Below, piece by piece: positions 35,744 through 42,844 of a stretch of DNA of 64,000 bases. The DNA is taken from positions 186,001-250,000 of the forward strand of contig NZ_JALPNU010000005.1 in assembly GCF_030851345.1 (NCBI RefSeq). The letters are read 5' to 3'. Below the pieces are notes generated by a model, which saw only the letters and a list, made by a program, of their open reading frames with translations, searched no databases and was not told the origin of the DNA. The position numbers and the translations under genes were made by a program. How positions within the stretch are numbered: position 1 is the stretch's first letter; each line of letters begins with the position of its first letter. This stretch comes from Marinifilum sp. D714. GTDB taxonomy: Bacteria > Bacteroidota > Bacteroidia > Bacteroidales > Marinifilaceae.

Positions 35744-36040
35744 TTAGGATTGACAGATTCTTCTTTTGACCAGGATAAAGTCTGGCAATTTCCCGGCATG
35801 CTTTTTTTTCTCCCAGCCTTTGGGACCATATTTCTTTTGGATCTTGCTGATTCCATACAGGGATCCAAAAGAAAGAGGACAGCAGATCAGCAAAGCTGGA
35901 AATACACCCATCAGGATGTAGAGCAAAACAAAACACAGGAAAGAGCCCAGTATGCAGTAGAGTGCCAGATAGACCAGTCTGCCTGAAAATCCTTTCACGT
36001 ACAAACTGGTATCTACCTTCCCAATGGGATAACTTTCCAT
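35744..36040 (-). CDS. traF: Conjugation protein TraF (DUF4133, VirB3-like)
   Basis: From the ATG at 36040 the product is 98 residues: MESYPIGKVDTSLYVKGFSG, a hydrophobic hairpin (LVYLALYCILGSFLCFVLLY and IL MGVFPALL-type segment), then YGISKIQKKYGPKGWEKKKH. This matches small VirB3-like TraF proteins. The start codon overlaps the traE stop (TGATG), so the two are translationally coupled. A longer upstream frame overlaps traE and is rejected. Confidence 0.85.
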   Translation of the reverse strand: MESYPIGKVDTSLYVKGFSGRLVYLALYCILGSFLCFVLLYILMGVFPALLICCPLSFGSLYGISKIQKKYGPKGWEKKKHAGKLPDFILVKRRICQS

Positions 36041-36351
36041 CAGGAAAAGAAAGCCTTGATCACCACCCCCACCAAAATCAAAAAGAGACAGGCACCAAAC
36101 CAGCCCATGATGGCTTTTTGGGTATCCTGGTCTCCGGATTGCCATTTGATGTAGACCCGCACCCCACCGATCAGTCCTACCACTGCTCCAATGGCAATGA
36201 TCAGATTGGATACCGGATCCACATAGGAATTGATCTCCGTGGTGGCTTGATCAATCCCTGAGGCGGACTGGGCCAAAAGGGAAAAAGAATAGACAAGGCT
36301 CAGAAGCAGTAGTGCTCCTTTTTGAACGAAAGGTTTTAAAAGTAATTTCAT
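36040..36351 (-). CDS. traE: Conjugation protein TraE (DUF4134, VirB2-like)
   Basis: The 103-residue product has a signal peptide (LLKPFVQKGALLLLSLVYSF) and two transmembrane helices in the mature part (VSNLIIAIGAVVGLIGGVRV and GWFGACLFLILVGVVIKAFF). The segment YIKWQSGDQDTQKAIMGW is the conserved TraE signature. It resembles pilin-like VirB2 subunits. Confidence 0.9.
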   Translation of the reverse strand: MKLLLKPFVQKGALLLLSLVYSFSLLAQSASGIDQATTEINSYVDPVSNLIIAIGAVVGLIGGVRVYIKWQSGDQDTQKAIMGWFGACLFLILVGVVIKAFFS

Positions 36352-36387
36352 AAGTCATTTTTTAATGGTTCAAGCAGTAGTCATGGG

Positions 36388-36726
36388 TCATATAGTCGGT
36401 ATCAGAGGCATCTTTCCCTCCTCCAGCTCATGTAGGCTGTAACCTTCATCCAAACCCATATCCTCATAAAAAGAATGCGTCAATACTCTTTCTCCTGCCG
36501 GGTAGGCTGGGATAAATTCTGAAGGAAAATCACCAGCAGATACCCGAATGGGTTGAAGACTGTGGCTGAGGGGTGCATCATCTGCTTCCTGTTCAAAATG
36601 AAGCTGATTTTGCTTCTGCCTGCTTTTGAAAAACAGGATCAGCATCAGCCCCAGGTACCAGCAAAGAAGCAGAACAAGTATCAAACTGATAAAATCAGTC
36701 CAGGCAATTTGATCTAATCCAAACAT
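36388..36726 (-). CDS. Small membrane protein at the head of the tra operon
   Basis: The 112-residue protein has one N-terminal transmembrane helix (FISLILVLLLCWYLGLMLIL), then a basic stretch (FFKSRQKQNQLHF) and an acidic C-terminal half. It is the first gene of the tra operon and takes the position of TraD or a related gene in other Bacteroides elements, but I do not recognise the sequence. The 30-bp operator-like site A lies about 100 bases upstream of its start. Confidence 0.6.
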   Translation of the reverse strand: MFGLDQIAWTDFISLILVLLLCWYLGLMLILFFKSRQKQNQLHFEQEADDAPLSHSLQPIRVSAGDFPSEFIPAYPAGERVLTHSFYEDMGLDEGYSLHELEEGKMPLIPTI

Positions 36727-36826
36727 GTGATCATTTCTAAAAGTTAAACATGGTTTTGATCTGAAAAATCAAAGCAGTGTACTTGCGATTTTCCATAAGG
36801 CAAATCTCCAACTTCACTTTTAGAAA

Positions 36827-36856
36827 AACACCCAAGTTGGGTTCTACTTGGGTGTT
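36827..36856. promoter_or_regulatory. 30-bp palindromic operator-like site A, upstream of the tra operon
   Basis: AACACCCAAGT at 36827-36837 is mirrored by ACTTGGGTGTT at 36846-36856, with TGGGTTCT between. Reverse-complemented, the 30 bases match site B at 39059-39088 at 28 of 30 positions. The site is about 100 bases upstream of the first tra gene. It is either a regulator binding site or a terminator, and the second copy in another promoter region favours regulation. Confidence 0.6.
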
Positions 36857-37269
36857 TTATATGATTCAATAAAAAACCATGAAATTAGCATGATTTGTAC
36901 CTTTTTGCACTGAATTGACACCCATGTTTTCCGATTTCACCCAAGCTGGATGTTAGGATGTATCCCTTTGATTTCATTTGATCTGTTTTTTGATTCAAAA
37001 GAAGAGAAAAAAGGCTCAAAAAAAGAAAAGAAAGTGCTTCCCATTGCCATTCGTGGATCAAATCCAAGACTGGTTTTCCCATCTCAAAAGCTCCTTACTT
37101 CCTATCAATGGCTTCTCCACAAAGAAAAGCACAGCGGCTTGGTCTTGGATTTGAAAGAGTGAGAGCCTTGCGGGAAGAATGGCTAGATTGCCTTTCTTTT
37201 GTCTCTTATTTGCGCTTTTTTGTATTAACTGCAAACAAAGGGAGGCATAGCGCTGGCAGTGGGCAAGTT

Positions 37270-37319
37270 CAGGACTGCAACAAAGTGGAAGGATGATCTT
37301 GCTGTGGGTGGCAAAAAGG
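37270..37319. repeat. Imperfect direct repeat, copy 1
   Basis: CAGGACTGCAACAAAGTGGA, followed by AGGATGATCTTGCTGTGGGT, is repeated with several substitutions at 37504-37551. The copies are 234 bases apart and non-coding in both places. Confidence 0.65.
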
Positions 37320-37503
37320 TATTCTGATTTCAGGACGTCGATTTAAGTTTTTGCAGGGCTATTTTTAAGCCCCATACAAAAGCGAATCAAGTCCTGTGAG
37401 CAGAAGTCCTTTTGCCTGGGAATCATCCACTACCAGCTCTTGTATCTATTAAAAAAATTAACAATCTAATGGATTACTATTATGCGATGGGAAAAAGTAA
37501 ATC

Positions 37504-37551
37504 CAGGACTGAAAGAAAGTGGAAGGATGGTTTTGTAGTGGGTTGAAAAGG
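37504..37551. repeat. Imperfect direct repeat, copy 2
   Basis: CAGGACTGAAAGAAAGTGGA, followed by AGGATGGTTTTGTAGTGGGT, is the second copy of the repeat at 37270-37319. It ends about 45 bases downstream of the DnaC-like gene stop. Confidence 0.65.
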
Positions 37552-37594
37552 CTTGTTGGAAGAATGTAAACAGGCCGTTTCAAGTAGGAAATAC

Positions 37595-38305
37595 CTATTT
37601 TCTTTTGTCTTTGGAATTGCTGTCAAAAGCAATCAGGTTAAAGAGTTCTCTCATCCTGCTTCTGACACGATTCCCATACCTGGATTCCAGCTCTGAGGCT
37701 GACAAATTGGTGGTAGCATGAGTCAATATTCTTTTTTGGGCATACAGTTCATAACGACTCAAAAGAATTTCAGCCATCACATTGCACTCATTCCCATAAA
37801 ACTTCTGGCTTTGTTCTACCCCCAAATCATCGAAGCAATAAATCCCATTTCTATATTTTCCTGTGCTTGCATGCACCATTGGCTTCCCATATCTGCCAAT
37901 GAGGTCATAGCCCTGCTTTTCAAACTCAAAACTGAGCTCTCTGGCCGACTTCATTTGAAATTGTTTCATCGGTGGAAAAAAAGAGTTGATCAGCAGCATC
38001 AGTGTGGTTTTTCCACATCCTACTGGTCCTGTGAGCAAGATCCCTTTATCCATCTGGATCCCATATTTCCTGCAGGCCACCTCATCTCCTATGGCATAAA
38101 CAATCAGTCGATAAATCAGGGCTTGATCTTCCGAAAAAAGAGAAAATCCTTCTCCAAAATGATGTTTCCCGGAGGCCTTCAACCAGGACAGGCATTCCGA
38201 AAATGAAAAATGATAGACACCATCTTTCAGTTCCGCTGCCCACTCATAAGGGCTCGGCATAGTCTTTTTCTGTTGTAGCCTGCAATGGATTTTTTCCTTC
38301 TCCAT
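37595..38305 (-). CDS. DnaC/IstB-like P-loop ATPase
   Basis: The 236-residue product has a Walker A motif (GILLTGPVGCGKTTLMLLIN) and a Walker B-like YCFDDLGVEQSQKFYG. ATTNLSASELESRYGNRVRS contains sensor and arginine residues of the DnaC/DnaA-like AAA+ group. Helicase loaders with this look occur in mobile elements, and the preceding winged-helix gene suggests a replication module. The start at 38305 overlaps that gene by 62 bases, and a second ATG at 38260 (MPSPYEWAAELKDG) overlaps by only 17 and may be the real one. Confidence 0.78.
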   Translation of the reverse strand: MEKEKIHCRLQQKKTMPSPYEWAAELKDGVYHFSFSECLSWLKASGKHHFGEGFSLFSEDQALIYRLIVYAIGDEVACRKYGIQMDKGILLTGPVGCGKTTLMLLINSFFPPMKQFQMKSARELSFEFEKQGYDLIGRYGKPMVHASTGKYRNGIYCFDDLGVEQSQKFYGNECNVMAEILLSRYELYAQKRILTHATTNLSASELESRYGNRVRSRMRELFNLIAFDSNSKDKRK

Positions 38306-38696
38306 TTTTGTTTCGGGATTTTTTAAAGGAGGAACTCCCCTTTTTAATGTTTAAAGAGTTTATTAAAAGTGTATCACTTGCCGTATCAGTTGTGGTATTG
38401 CTTGCCGTATCGAATCTGATACAGGCAAGATGACTCCCCTGATACATATTGGAAGAGGGGGAGTACTTCACATATCCCCACTCCTTTAGTTCTTTCATGC
38501 ATTTGGCATAGGTATTCACCGATCCGATCCTGGAAAGTCGCATCATCTCCATGCGACTTACCGGAAAAGGATTTACAAATCGGTTCTGATTCCAAATCTG
38601 GAAACAGGTCAAATACAAGGAAATGTGATAAGCAGACATCCTCTCATCCTTCTCCAATATTTTGAAAAATCCATTCAGATGTCGGACATAGTTCAT
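38244..38696 (-). CDS. Winged-helix-like protein of a replication or regulatory module
   Basis: The 150-residue protein has a helical N-terminal half with HISLYLTCFQIWNQNRFVNP, VSRMEMMRLSRIGSVNTYAK and CMKELKEWGYVKYSPSSNMY. These recall the winged-helix DNA-binding segment found next to DnaC-like ATPases in Bacteroidota elements. The C-terminus is a low-complexity Ser/Lys-rich tail. The start codon abuts the stop of the HTH gene (one base apart). Its role as initiator or helicase-loading partner is inferred. Confidence 0.6.
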   Translation of the reverse strand: MNYVRHLNGFFKILEKDERMSAYHISLYLTCFQIWNQNRFVNPFPVSRMEMMRLSRIGSVNTYAKCMKELKEWGYVKYSPSSNMYQGSHLACIRFDTASNTTTDTASDTLLINSLNIKKGSSSFKKSRNKNGEGKNPLQATTEKDYAEPL

Positions 38697-38990
38697 TCAG
38701 GAGTGATTGATACGAATGCCACTCTTCACCATGTTCTTTTCCAACATTTTCTTGATGTCTTCAATATCATAGAACATGACCCCTCCTATTTTGGTATAGA
38801 CCAGTGTACCGTTGGACCTGAGGTTCTGAAGTGTACCCTGGGATATTCCCAAAAGTTCTCTTACTTCATAGGATTTTAACCATTTCTTGCTAGGGTGAGC
38901 TTGAAGTTCATTGAGCATCTTTTTCATTTCATCCAACAACTCAATTTTGAATTCCCTTAAATCGTCAGTGGTAACAATTTCTGTAGGCAT
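38697..38990 (-). CDS. Excisionase-like HTH protein (HTH_17)
   Basis: The 97-residue product carries a coiled N-terminus and a MerR-type DNA-binding domain (KSYEVRELLGISQGTLQNLR, then NGTLVYTKIGGVMFYDIEDI). Such proteins act as excisionases or regulators (Xis2c-like) in Bacteroides conjugative transposons. It is the first gene of the three-gene module, and operator-like site B lies about 70 bases upstream of its start. Confidence 0.8.
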   Translation of the reverse strand: MPTEIVTTDDLREFKIELLDEMKKMLNELQAHPSKKWLKSYEVRELLGISQGTLQNLRSNGTLVYTKIGGVMFYDIEDIKKMLEKNMVKSGIRINHS

Positions 38991-39058
38991 AATATTCTGG
39001 TTTTAATTAGTGAATCCAAGTATAGTTTTGATCCAATTTCCAGATTTTCTTCAAAATA

Positions 39059-39088
39059 AACACCCAAGTATAACCCAAGTTGGGTGTT
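39059..39088. promoter_or_regulatory. 30-bp palindromic operator-like site B, upstream of the excisionase-like gene
   Basis: AACACCCAAGT (39059-39069) begins this site and TTGGGTGTT ends it at 39088. The stem can extend outward through AAATA/TATTT. It matches the reverse complement of site A at 28 of 30 positions. It lies between the rteC stop and the excisionase-like gene start, where RteC-type regulation would be expected. It could also terminate rteC. Confidence 0.6.
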
Positions 39089-39129
39089 TATTTTTATCCA
39101 TTTTTTTTATTTTTACAATTGACTTTCCC

Positions 39130-40149
39130 TCACATTTTTTCGTCCAATTCGTGGATTTTATTTTGAAGGGAACTTTTCATCTGGTCCAAAAACTTGATTT
39201 GAACCAATTTTCTATTTCTAATTTCCAAAAAAGTACGATACACATCATTTAAGTCCACCTTAAAAAGATTCCCCAGGGCCAAGGCCAAATCCTGTATGCT
39301 GATCCTATTTTTACGGACAGCTCCGGAATGATATATTCCATACACCAATTCAACCAAATCAGATTTGGTCGCTATCCATTGCAAATGTTCATGCATTGGG
39401 GTTTGAAGGTTCACTCCATTTTCCGGATCAAAAGAATCCATTTTCCCATGCTCAGCTTGCACCTCTCCTTTCAATATAAAATAAGCATCCTTTAAGCTTT
39501 CTATCCTGGCTTCAAAAAACTCATTCAGTGGTGTGTTGTAAATGTCTATCCCTTCCTTTCGGTAATTTTCCGCAAGGCTTTTCCGCTCTTGCTTCAGGTA
39601 GGACATTTGTTTGCGAATACTTGTGATCACGCTCAATTCACTTTTTATTCGAGAAATTACAGGGGCAAATTCTTGTCTTTCCTCCTGCCAGGATTTGGGA
39701 TGTGAATTCCCCAAATAATGTTCCCGTTTGGCAGCATTGGAAAGTCCTTTCAAAAAATCCAGGGCATCCTTTACAATGGGCTTTTGTGCCATTTTTAAGA
39801 CCAGTATTACAAACTGCTCCTCCTCAAAATTGGCTTCTTTAGGGCTTGCTCCCCCATTCATGCAAGACTGCTTCTCTTTGTAAAGCATCCGCCCAAAACA
39901 GACCTGTTCATTCAAATGGGCAAATACCTTGGATAAGCTTTCCAGGTAGGTTTGCCTCTGCTTCTCCTCCTTAATTTGATTCAGATTGTCCCTTACCTCC
40001 TTGATAAAATCAAAAAAGAGTCCATTCAGAAATTTCTCATATTCTTCAGGACTCGAATAAGTGTACCCTGCTTTTAACTCCTTGTTTAACTCGCTAATGG
40101 TTTTTAGTAATTCATTTTTTAAGCAATTGAAATTTTCTTCAACAATCAT
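39130..40149 (-). CDS. rteC: RteC-family regulator of element excision
   Basis: The 339-residue protein matches RteC in layout. The N-terminal half is helical (FLNGLFFDFIKEVRDNLNQI) and the C-terminal DNA-binding segment reads VELVYGIYHSGAVRKNRISI and KVDLNDVYRTFLEIRNRKLV. In CTnDOT, RteC activates the excision genes and so starts transfer. Here rteC lies directly upstream of the excisionase-like gene, consistent with that role. No rteA/rteB two-component pair is seen in the window. Confidence 0.88.
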   Translation of the reverse strand: MIVEENFNCLKNELLKTISELNKELKAGYTYSSPEEYEKFLNGLFFDFIKEVRDNLNQIKEEKQRQTYLESLSKVFAHLNEQVCFGRMLYKEKQSCMNGGASPKEANFEEEQFVILVLKMAQKPIVKDALDFLKGLSNAAKREHYLGNSHPKSWQEERQEFAPVISRIKSELSVITSIRKQMSYLKQERKSLAENYRKEGIDIYNTPLNEFFEARIESLKDAYFILKGEVQAEHGKMDSFDPENGVNLQTPMHEHLQWIATKSDLVELVYGIYHSGAVRKNRISIQDLALALGNLFKVDLNDVYRTFLEIRNRKLVQIKFLDQMKSSLQNKIHELDEKM

Positions 40150-40867
40150 TGATTTCCCCCTATTTTATATTTAATTCTGATTGACAAAAGGCAATCCATT
40201 ATAAAATTAACCAAAATAACATAAATATTATTCTCTGTAATCTAAAATTATACAGAATAAAATAAATGATTGTTAAAATAGAATCTTGCTTAAAAGCAGA
40301 ACTGATTTATTTATTACAACAAAAAAAGAGATTAAATATGCTTCCGAGCTCTGTATGATCTTCCAGTTTTAAGTAGGGAGAAAGATTCAACAATACATCT
40401 CTTTATGCGATTTCCTCAGCAGAACAGACATCTCTGATGAGTTGTACAAATAAATGTCTCATCAAATTTTGAAGTTTTATGGAATGTCAAATTTTTTGCG
40501 CAAAAAACTGACACTTCTCTTTATCGATAAACTTATTGGCATGATATTCCTTTGAAAAACAGATAGCATTCACCCACATCTCTTTTCTCTACCAATCCCT
40601 TAATGAAGAAAATAGTAATCCATGGCTCATTTCCCCCATATCAGAATCTCTTGAAATTGGATTTTGAGACATATACCTCCTAAGATCAAGAAGTATCCCA
40701 TAAAGGGTGAAAATAAAGTTATTCTGATTTTTTTGGAGCCCAAGATTAGCTCAAAAAAAAATCGGAAATAACTTCTATTGAAAGTCTGGCTTTTAGATCA
40801 CAAATTAAGAATGCAAAAGATTTTCAGTCCGGTGATTTTTCGAAGCAATCACCTAGCATGAGTTCCC
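40150..40867. other. Intergenic region between rteC and hipA
   Basis: This 718-base AT-rich gap includes a hairpin TGATGAG/CTCATCA (40436-40464) and a long imperfect inverted repeat at 40718-40773. It should hold the rteC promoter and the end of the hipBA transcript. I see no gene. Confidence 0.55.
40718..40773. repeat. Long imperfect inverted repeat downstream of hipA
   Basis: AGTTATTCTGATTTTTTTGG (40718 on), followed by AGC, is mirrored by GCTCAAAAAAAAATCGGAAA (40749 on), followed by TAACT, with few mismatches. It lies just beyond the hipA stop and is probably the terminator region of hipBA. Confidence 0.5.
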
Positions 40868-42109
40868 CTATTTCCTCAGGCTTTTATGTAACTTATTAAA
40901 AGTATTTTCCATCTCCGAAACCAAATGTTTTGAAATCTCACAGTCTTTGGCAATACTTCTCCATTGAGAAATTGATTCACTTACCTGCTCCAGAATCCAT
41001 TCAGGTCTTTTCATCCCAAAATGCCTGGCCAATTCGAGCAAGTGTTTTTCTCCTGGATTTCTGCTCTCACCTGCCACCATTGTACTATGTATTCCATAAG
41101 CTGAGCTTGAAAATGTAAGATCATAAGCAGGAGCCATTCTCCAACTCCCCTTTCCATCCATTAAAAAAGAAAAATTTTTACTGTGGTCATCTCTATTGTG
41201 AGAAAATACATTAAAAGCAGCCAAACGAAAAACTTTCTCATAGGCCTTTACATGTTTTTCCAAACGAAATGCACAATCCATCAAATGTCCGTAATCCATG
41301 GTACTCATTCTGAAATTATCGTGCATTAGCCCACAAGCTGTATGTACATGAAGCCTTCCCTTTTCTGTTCGGTCAAATCGTTTGGTTCCAAAATAAGCCT
41401 GACCGGACTCTCCAAGGAACAATCTGCACTCACTCATTTCAATTCCTGCCTTTAATGCCATTTGGTAATAGGCATATTCAATCTTCGCAATTTCTGAATT
41501 GTCCTGAGATGAAGGAAATTTAATCAACCAATCTTCAAATCCATCCGGCATTTGCTCGTATCCATGTATTAATTCATTGGTATCCCTATTGAATCCCAGC
41601 AAGATTTTCGGCCGTGCCCCACCAGAAGACCCTCCCAGTGCATAAAGCTCTTCTATCATCTCAGTGCTTTGTCCTTTTAAAACATGCTTCATTTCCCTGG
41701 CAATTACATCCAACTCCAGTTGTTTGTCGAAATCATGTTTCCCATCCAATTGAGGATGATAACAAAGTGCTCCCATTCCTGAACTTCCAACATAAGCCAA
41801 TCTATCCATTGGTGTTATGCTGTAAATATCAATTCCTCTTCCACTCAAGTTACGATCCAAGAGCAATCTTCCCCATCCATCGGGCAGTGAGTCATTAAAT
41901 ACGCCATAAAGTCCTTCAAAAGGATCTTTTCCTGCCATGCTAATTTCATTTGTAAATGGAAGTTTTACTGGTGAAATGTTTAATCCCGATTGTAAGAATT
42001 CCTGGTGATATCGAAAATAGATTTCCCGATTGTTCATCACCAACTCTCCTACATTGTATGTTTTACCTTCCAGGGAAAGAGTCACCAAAATGTTTTTAAC
42101 CTCATGCAT
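40868..42109 (-). CDS. hipA: HipA-type serine/threonine kinase toxin
   Basis: The 413-residue product is full length for HipA. FEGLYGVFNDSLPDGWGRLL is the N-subdomain signature. LGGSSGGARPKILLG carries the regulatory serine/P-loop region, and FNVFSHNRDDHSKNFSFLMD contains the catalytic Asp and the HSKN motif, followed by RMAPAYDLTFS. HipA phosphorylates aminoacyl-tRNA synthetases or other targets and halts growth unless bound by HipB. The hipB gene lies 3 bases upstream. In this element the pair may stabilise the mobile DNA or take part in defence. Confidence 0.92.
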   Translation of the reverse strand: MHEVKNILVTLSLEGKTYNVGELVMNNREIYFRYHQEFLQSGLNISPVKLPFTNEISMAGKDPFEGLYGVFNDSLPDGWGRLLLDRNLSGRGIDIYSITPMDRLAYVGSSGMGALCYHPQLDGKHDFDKQLELDVIAREMKHVLKGQSTEMIEELYALGGSSGGARPKILLGFNRDTNELIHGYEQMPDGFEDWLIKFPSSQDNSEIAKIEYAYYQMALKAGIEMSECRLFLGESGQAYFGTKRFDRTEKGRLHVHTACGLMHDNFRMSTMDYGHLMDCAFRLEKHVKAYEKVFRLAAFNVFSHNRDDHSKNFSFLMDGKGSWRMAPAYDLTFSSSAYGIHSTMVAGESRNPGEKHLLELARHFGMKRPEWILEQVSESISQWRSIAKDCEISKHLVSEMENTFNKLHKSLRK

Positions 42110-42112
42110 GAC

Positions 42113-42391
42113 CTATAAGTTTGAGGTAAATAAATTCTCTATATGGGATTGATCATCCTGGGCTTGAAACAGCTTATTAAAATCCTCCAGGTGGTTGAGT
42201 AGGTGAGCCAACTTTAATAGTGATTCCAAAGAAATTTTTCCTGTGGATTCAAAACGTTTCAAACTTCCCAGAGAAACTCCGGAGCGTTCTGCCATTTCTG
42301 ACTGAGACAATTTTAATCTTTTACGCAAAGCTTTGTGACGTTCTGCCAAAGCTTTACTCATTTCGTATGGTGTTGTAGAAACCGAATACAT
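42113..42391 (-). CDS. hipB: HipB-like antitoxin (Xre HTH)
   Basis: The 92-residue protein has an HTH domain (LRKRLKLSQSEMAERSGVSL, then GSLKRFESTGKISLESLLKL) and a short C-terminal tail. It is directly upstream of hipA and would bind the toxin and the operon promoter. The promoter region contains the repeat TTTAGCTAATATTTTAGCTA at about 42391-42410, a probable operator. Confidence 0.88.
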   Translation of the reverse strand: MYSVSTTPYEMSKALAERHKALRKRLKLSQSEMAERSGVSLGSLKRFESTGKISLESLLKLAHLLNHLEDFNKLFQAQDDQSHIENLFTSNL

Positions 42392-42412
42392 TTAGCTAAT
42401 ATTTTAGCTAAA
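42390..42412. promoter_or_regulatory. Candidate hipBA operator
   Basis: TTTAGCTAAT and TTTTAGCTAAAT are two close copies of TTAGCTAA, a perfect 8-bp palindrome, located over the hipB start. Paired palindromes over the start are typical of antitoxin autoregulation. Confidence 0.5.
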
Positions 42413-42844
42413 TATACAAATTAATACTAATATTGGATAATATTTAAGCTATTTATTGAGATGAAAAAGATACAAGCCTCCTTATGTCTCACCACTCCAT
42501 TTGCAATGCACCTCCAAGCTCCTCGCAGTAAAGACAACTGCATTCATAAATATTTCTTCAATGGCGTGAAACGGCATAAGTCACTCGAATTTGTGCCACT
42601 CATATTGGTACAAAGAGGTTCTTTGTCAATTTTATTAATGGGAGGACCTCAAAGATAACCATTTCAGTTTTCAGACTTTATAAACCAAAATCCATTGGCA
42701 AGAATTAATTTGTGCAGACAGGCAAAAACTTAAAAAAAATAAAATAATTATCTTAAATATTAAGTTGCATAATTATTTATTTTTTTTGAAATTACAGGGC
42801 TAATAAATTGAAAAACACCTGTCCATCTAATTAAGAACCTTTTT
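42413..42844. other. Intergenic region between hipB and the Nudix-like gene
   Basis: This 430-base gap carries a 65-codon plus-strand frame at 42461-42658 (including FFNGVKRHKSLEF) without start context or family support. An AT-rich promoter-like stretch follows before 42845. No convincing gene is seen. Confidence 0.5.

Larger units (their letters stand above)
36727..37594. other. Intergenic region before the tra operon
   Basis: This 868-base region separates the replication-like genes from the tra operon. It contains operator-like site A (36827-36856), a partial related motif TTTCACCCAAGCTGGATGTT (about 36934-36953) and two copies of a ~50-bp direct repeat (37270-37319 and 37504-37551). The plus-strand open frames at 36950-37296 lack any recognisable protein features. 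Such a region could hold oriT, but I cannot identify a nick site. Confidence 0.5.

Noticed and set aside
35739-35868. Upstream extension of traG, and similar extensions of traF, corA, cmr1 and the gene at 31824
   Set aside because: The extra codons lie within the preceding genes and carry no family similarity, and internal ATG codons give the normal N-termini.
36950-37296. Plus-strand frames in the gap before the tra operon
   Set aside because: They are short, opposite to all neighbours and without recognisable motifs, and they overlap non-coding repeats.
42461-42658. A 65-codon plus-strand frame with FFNGVKRHKSLEF, faintly like an IS3-type transposase tail
   Set aside because: The similarity is a few residues long, the rest does not match, and no terminal inverted repeats are seen.
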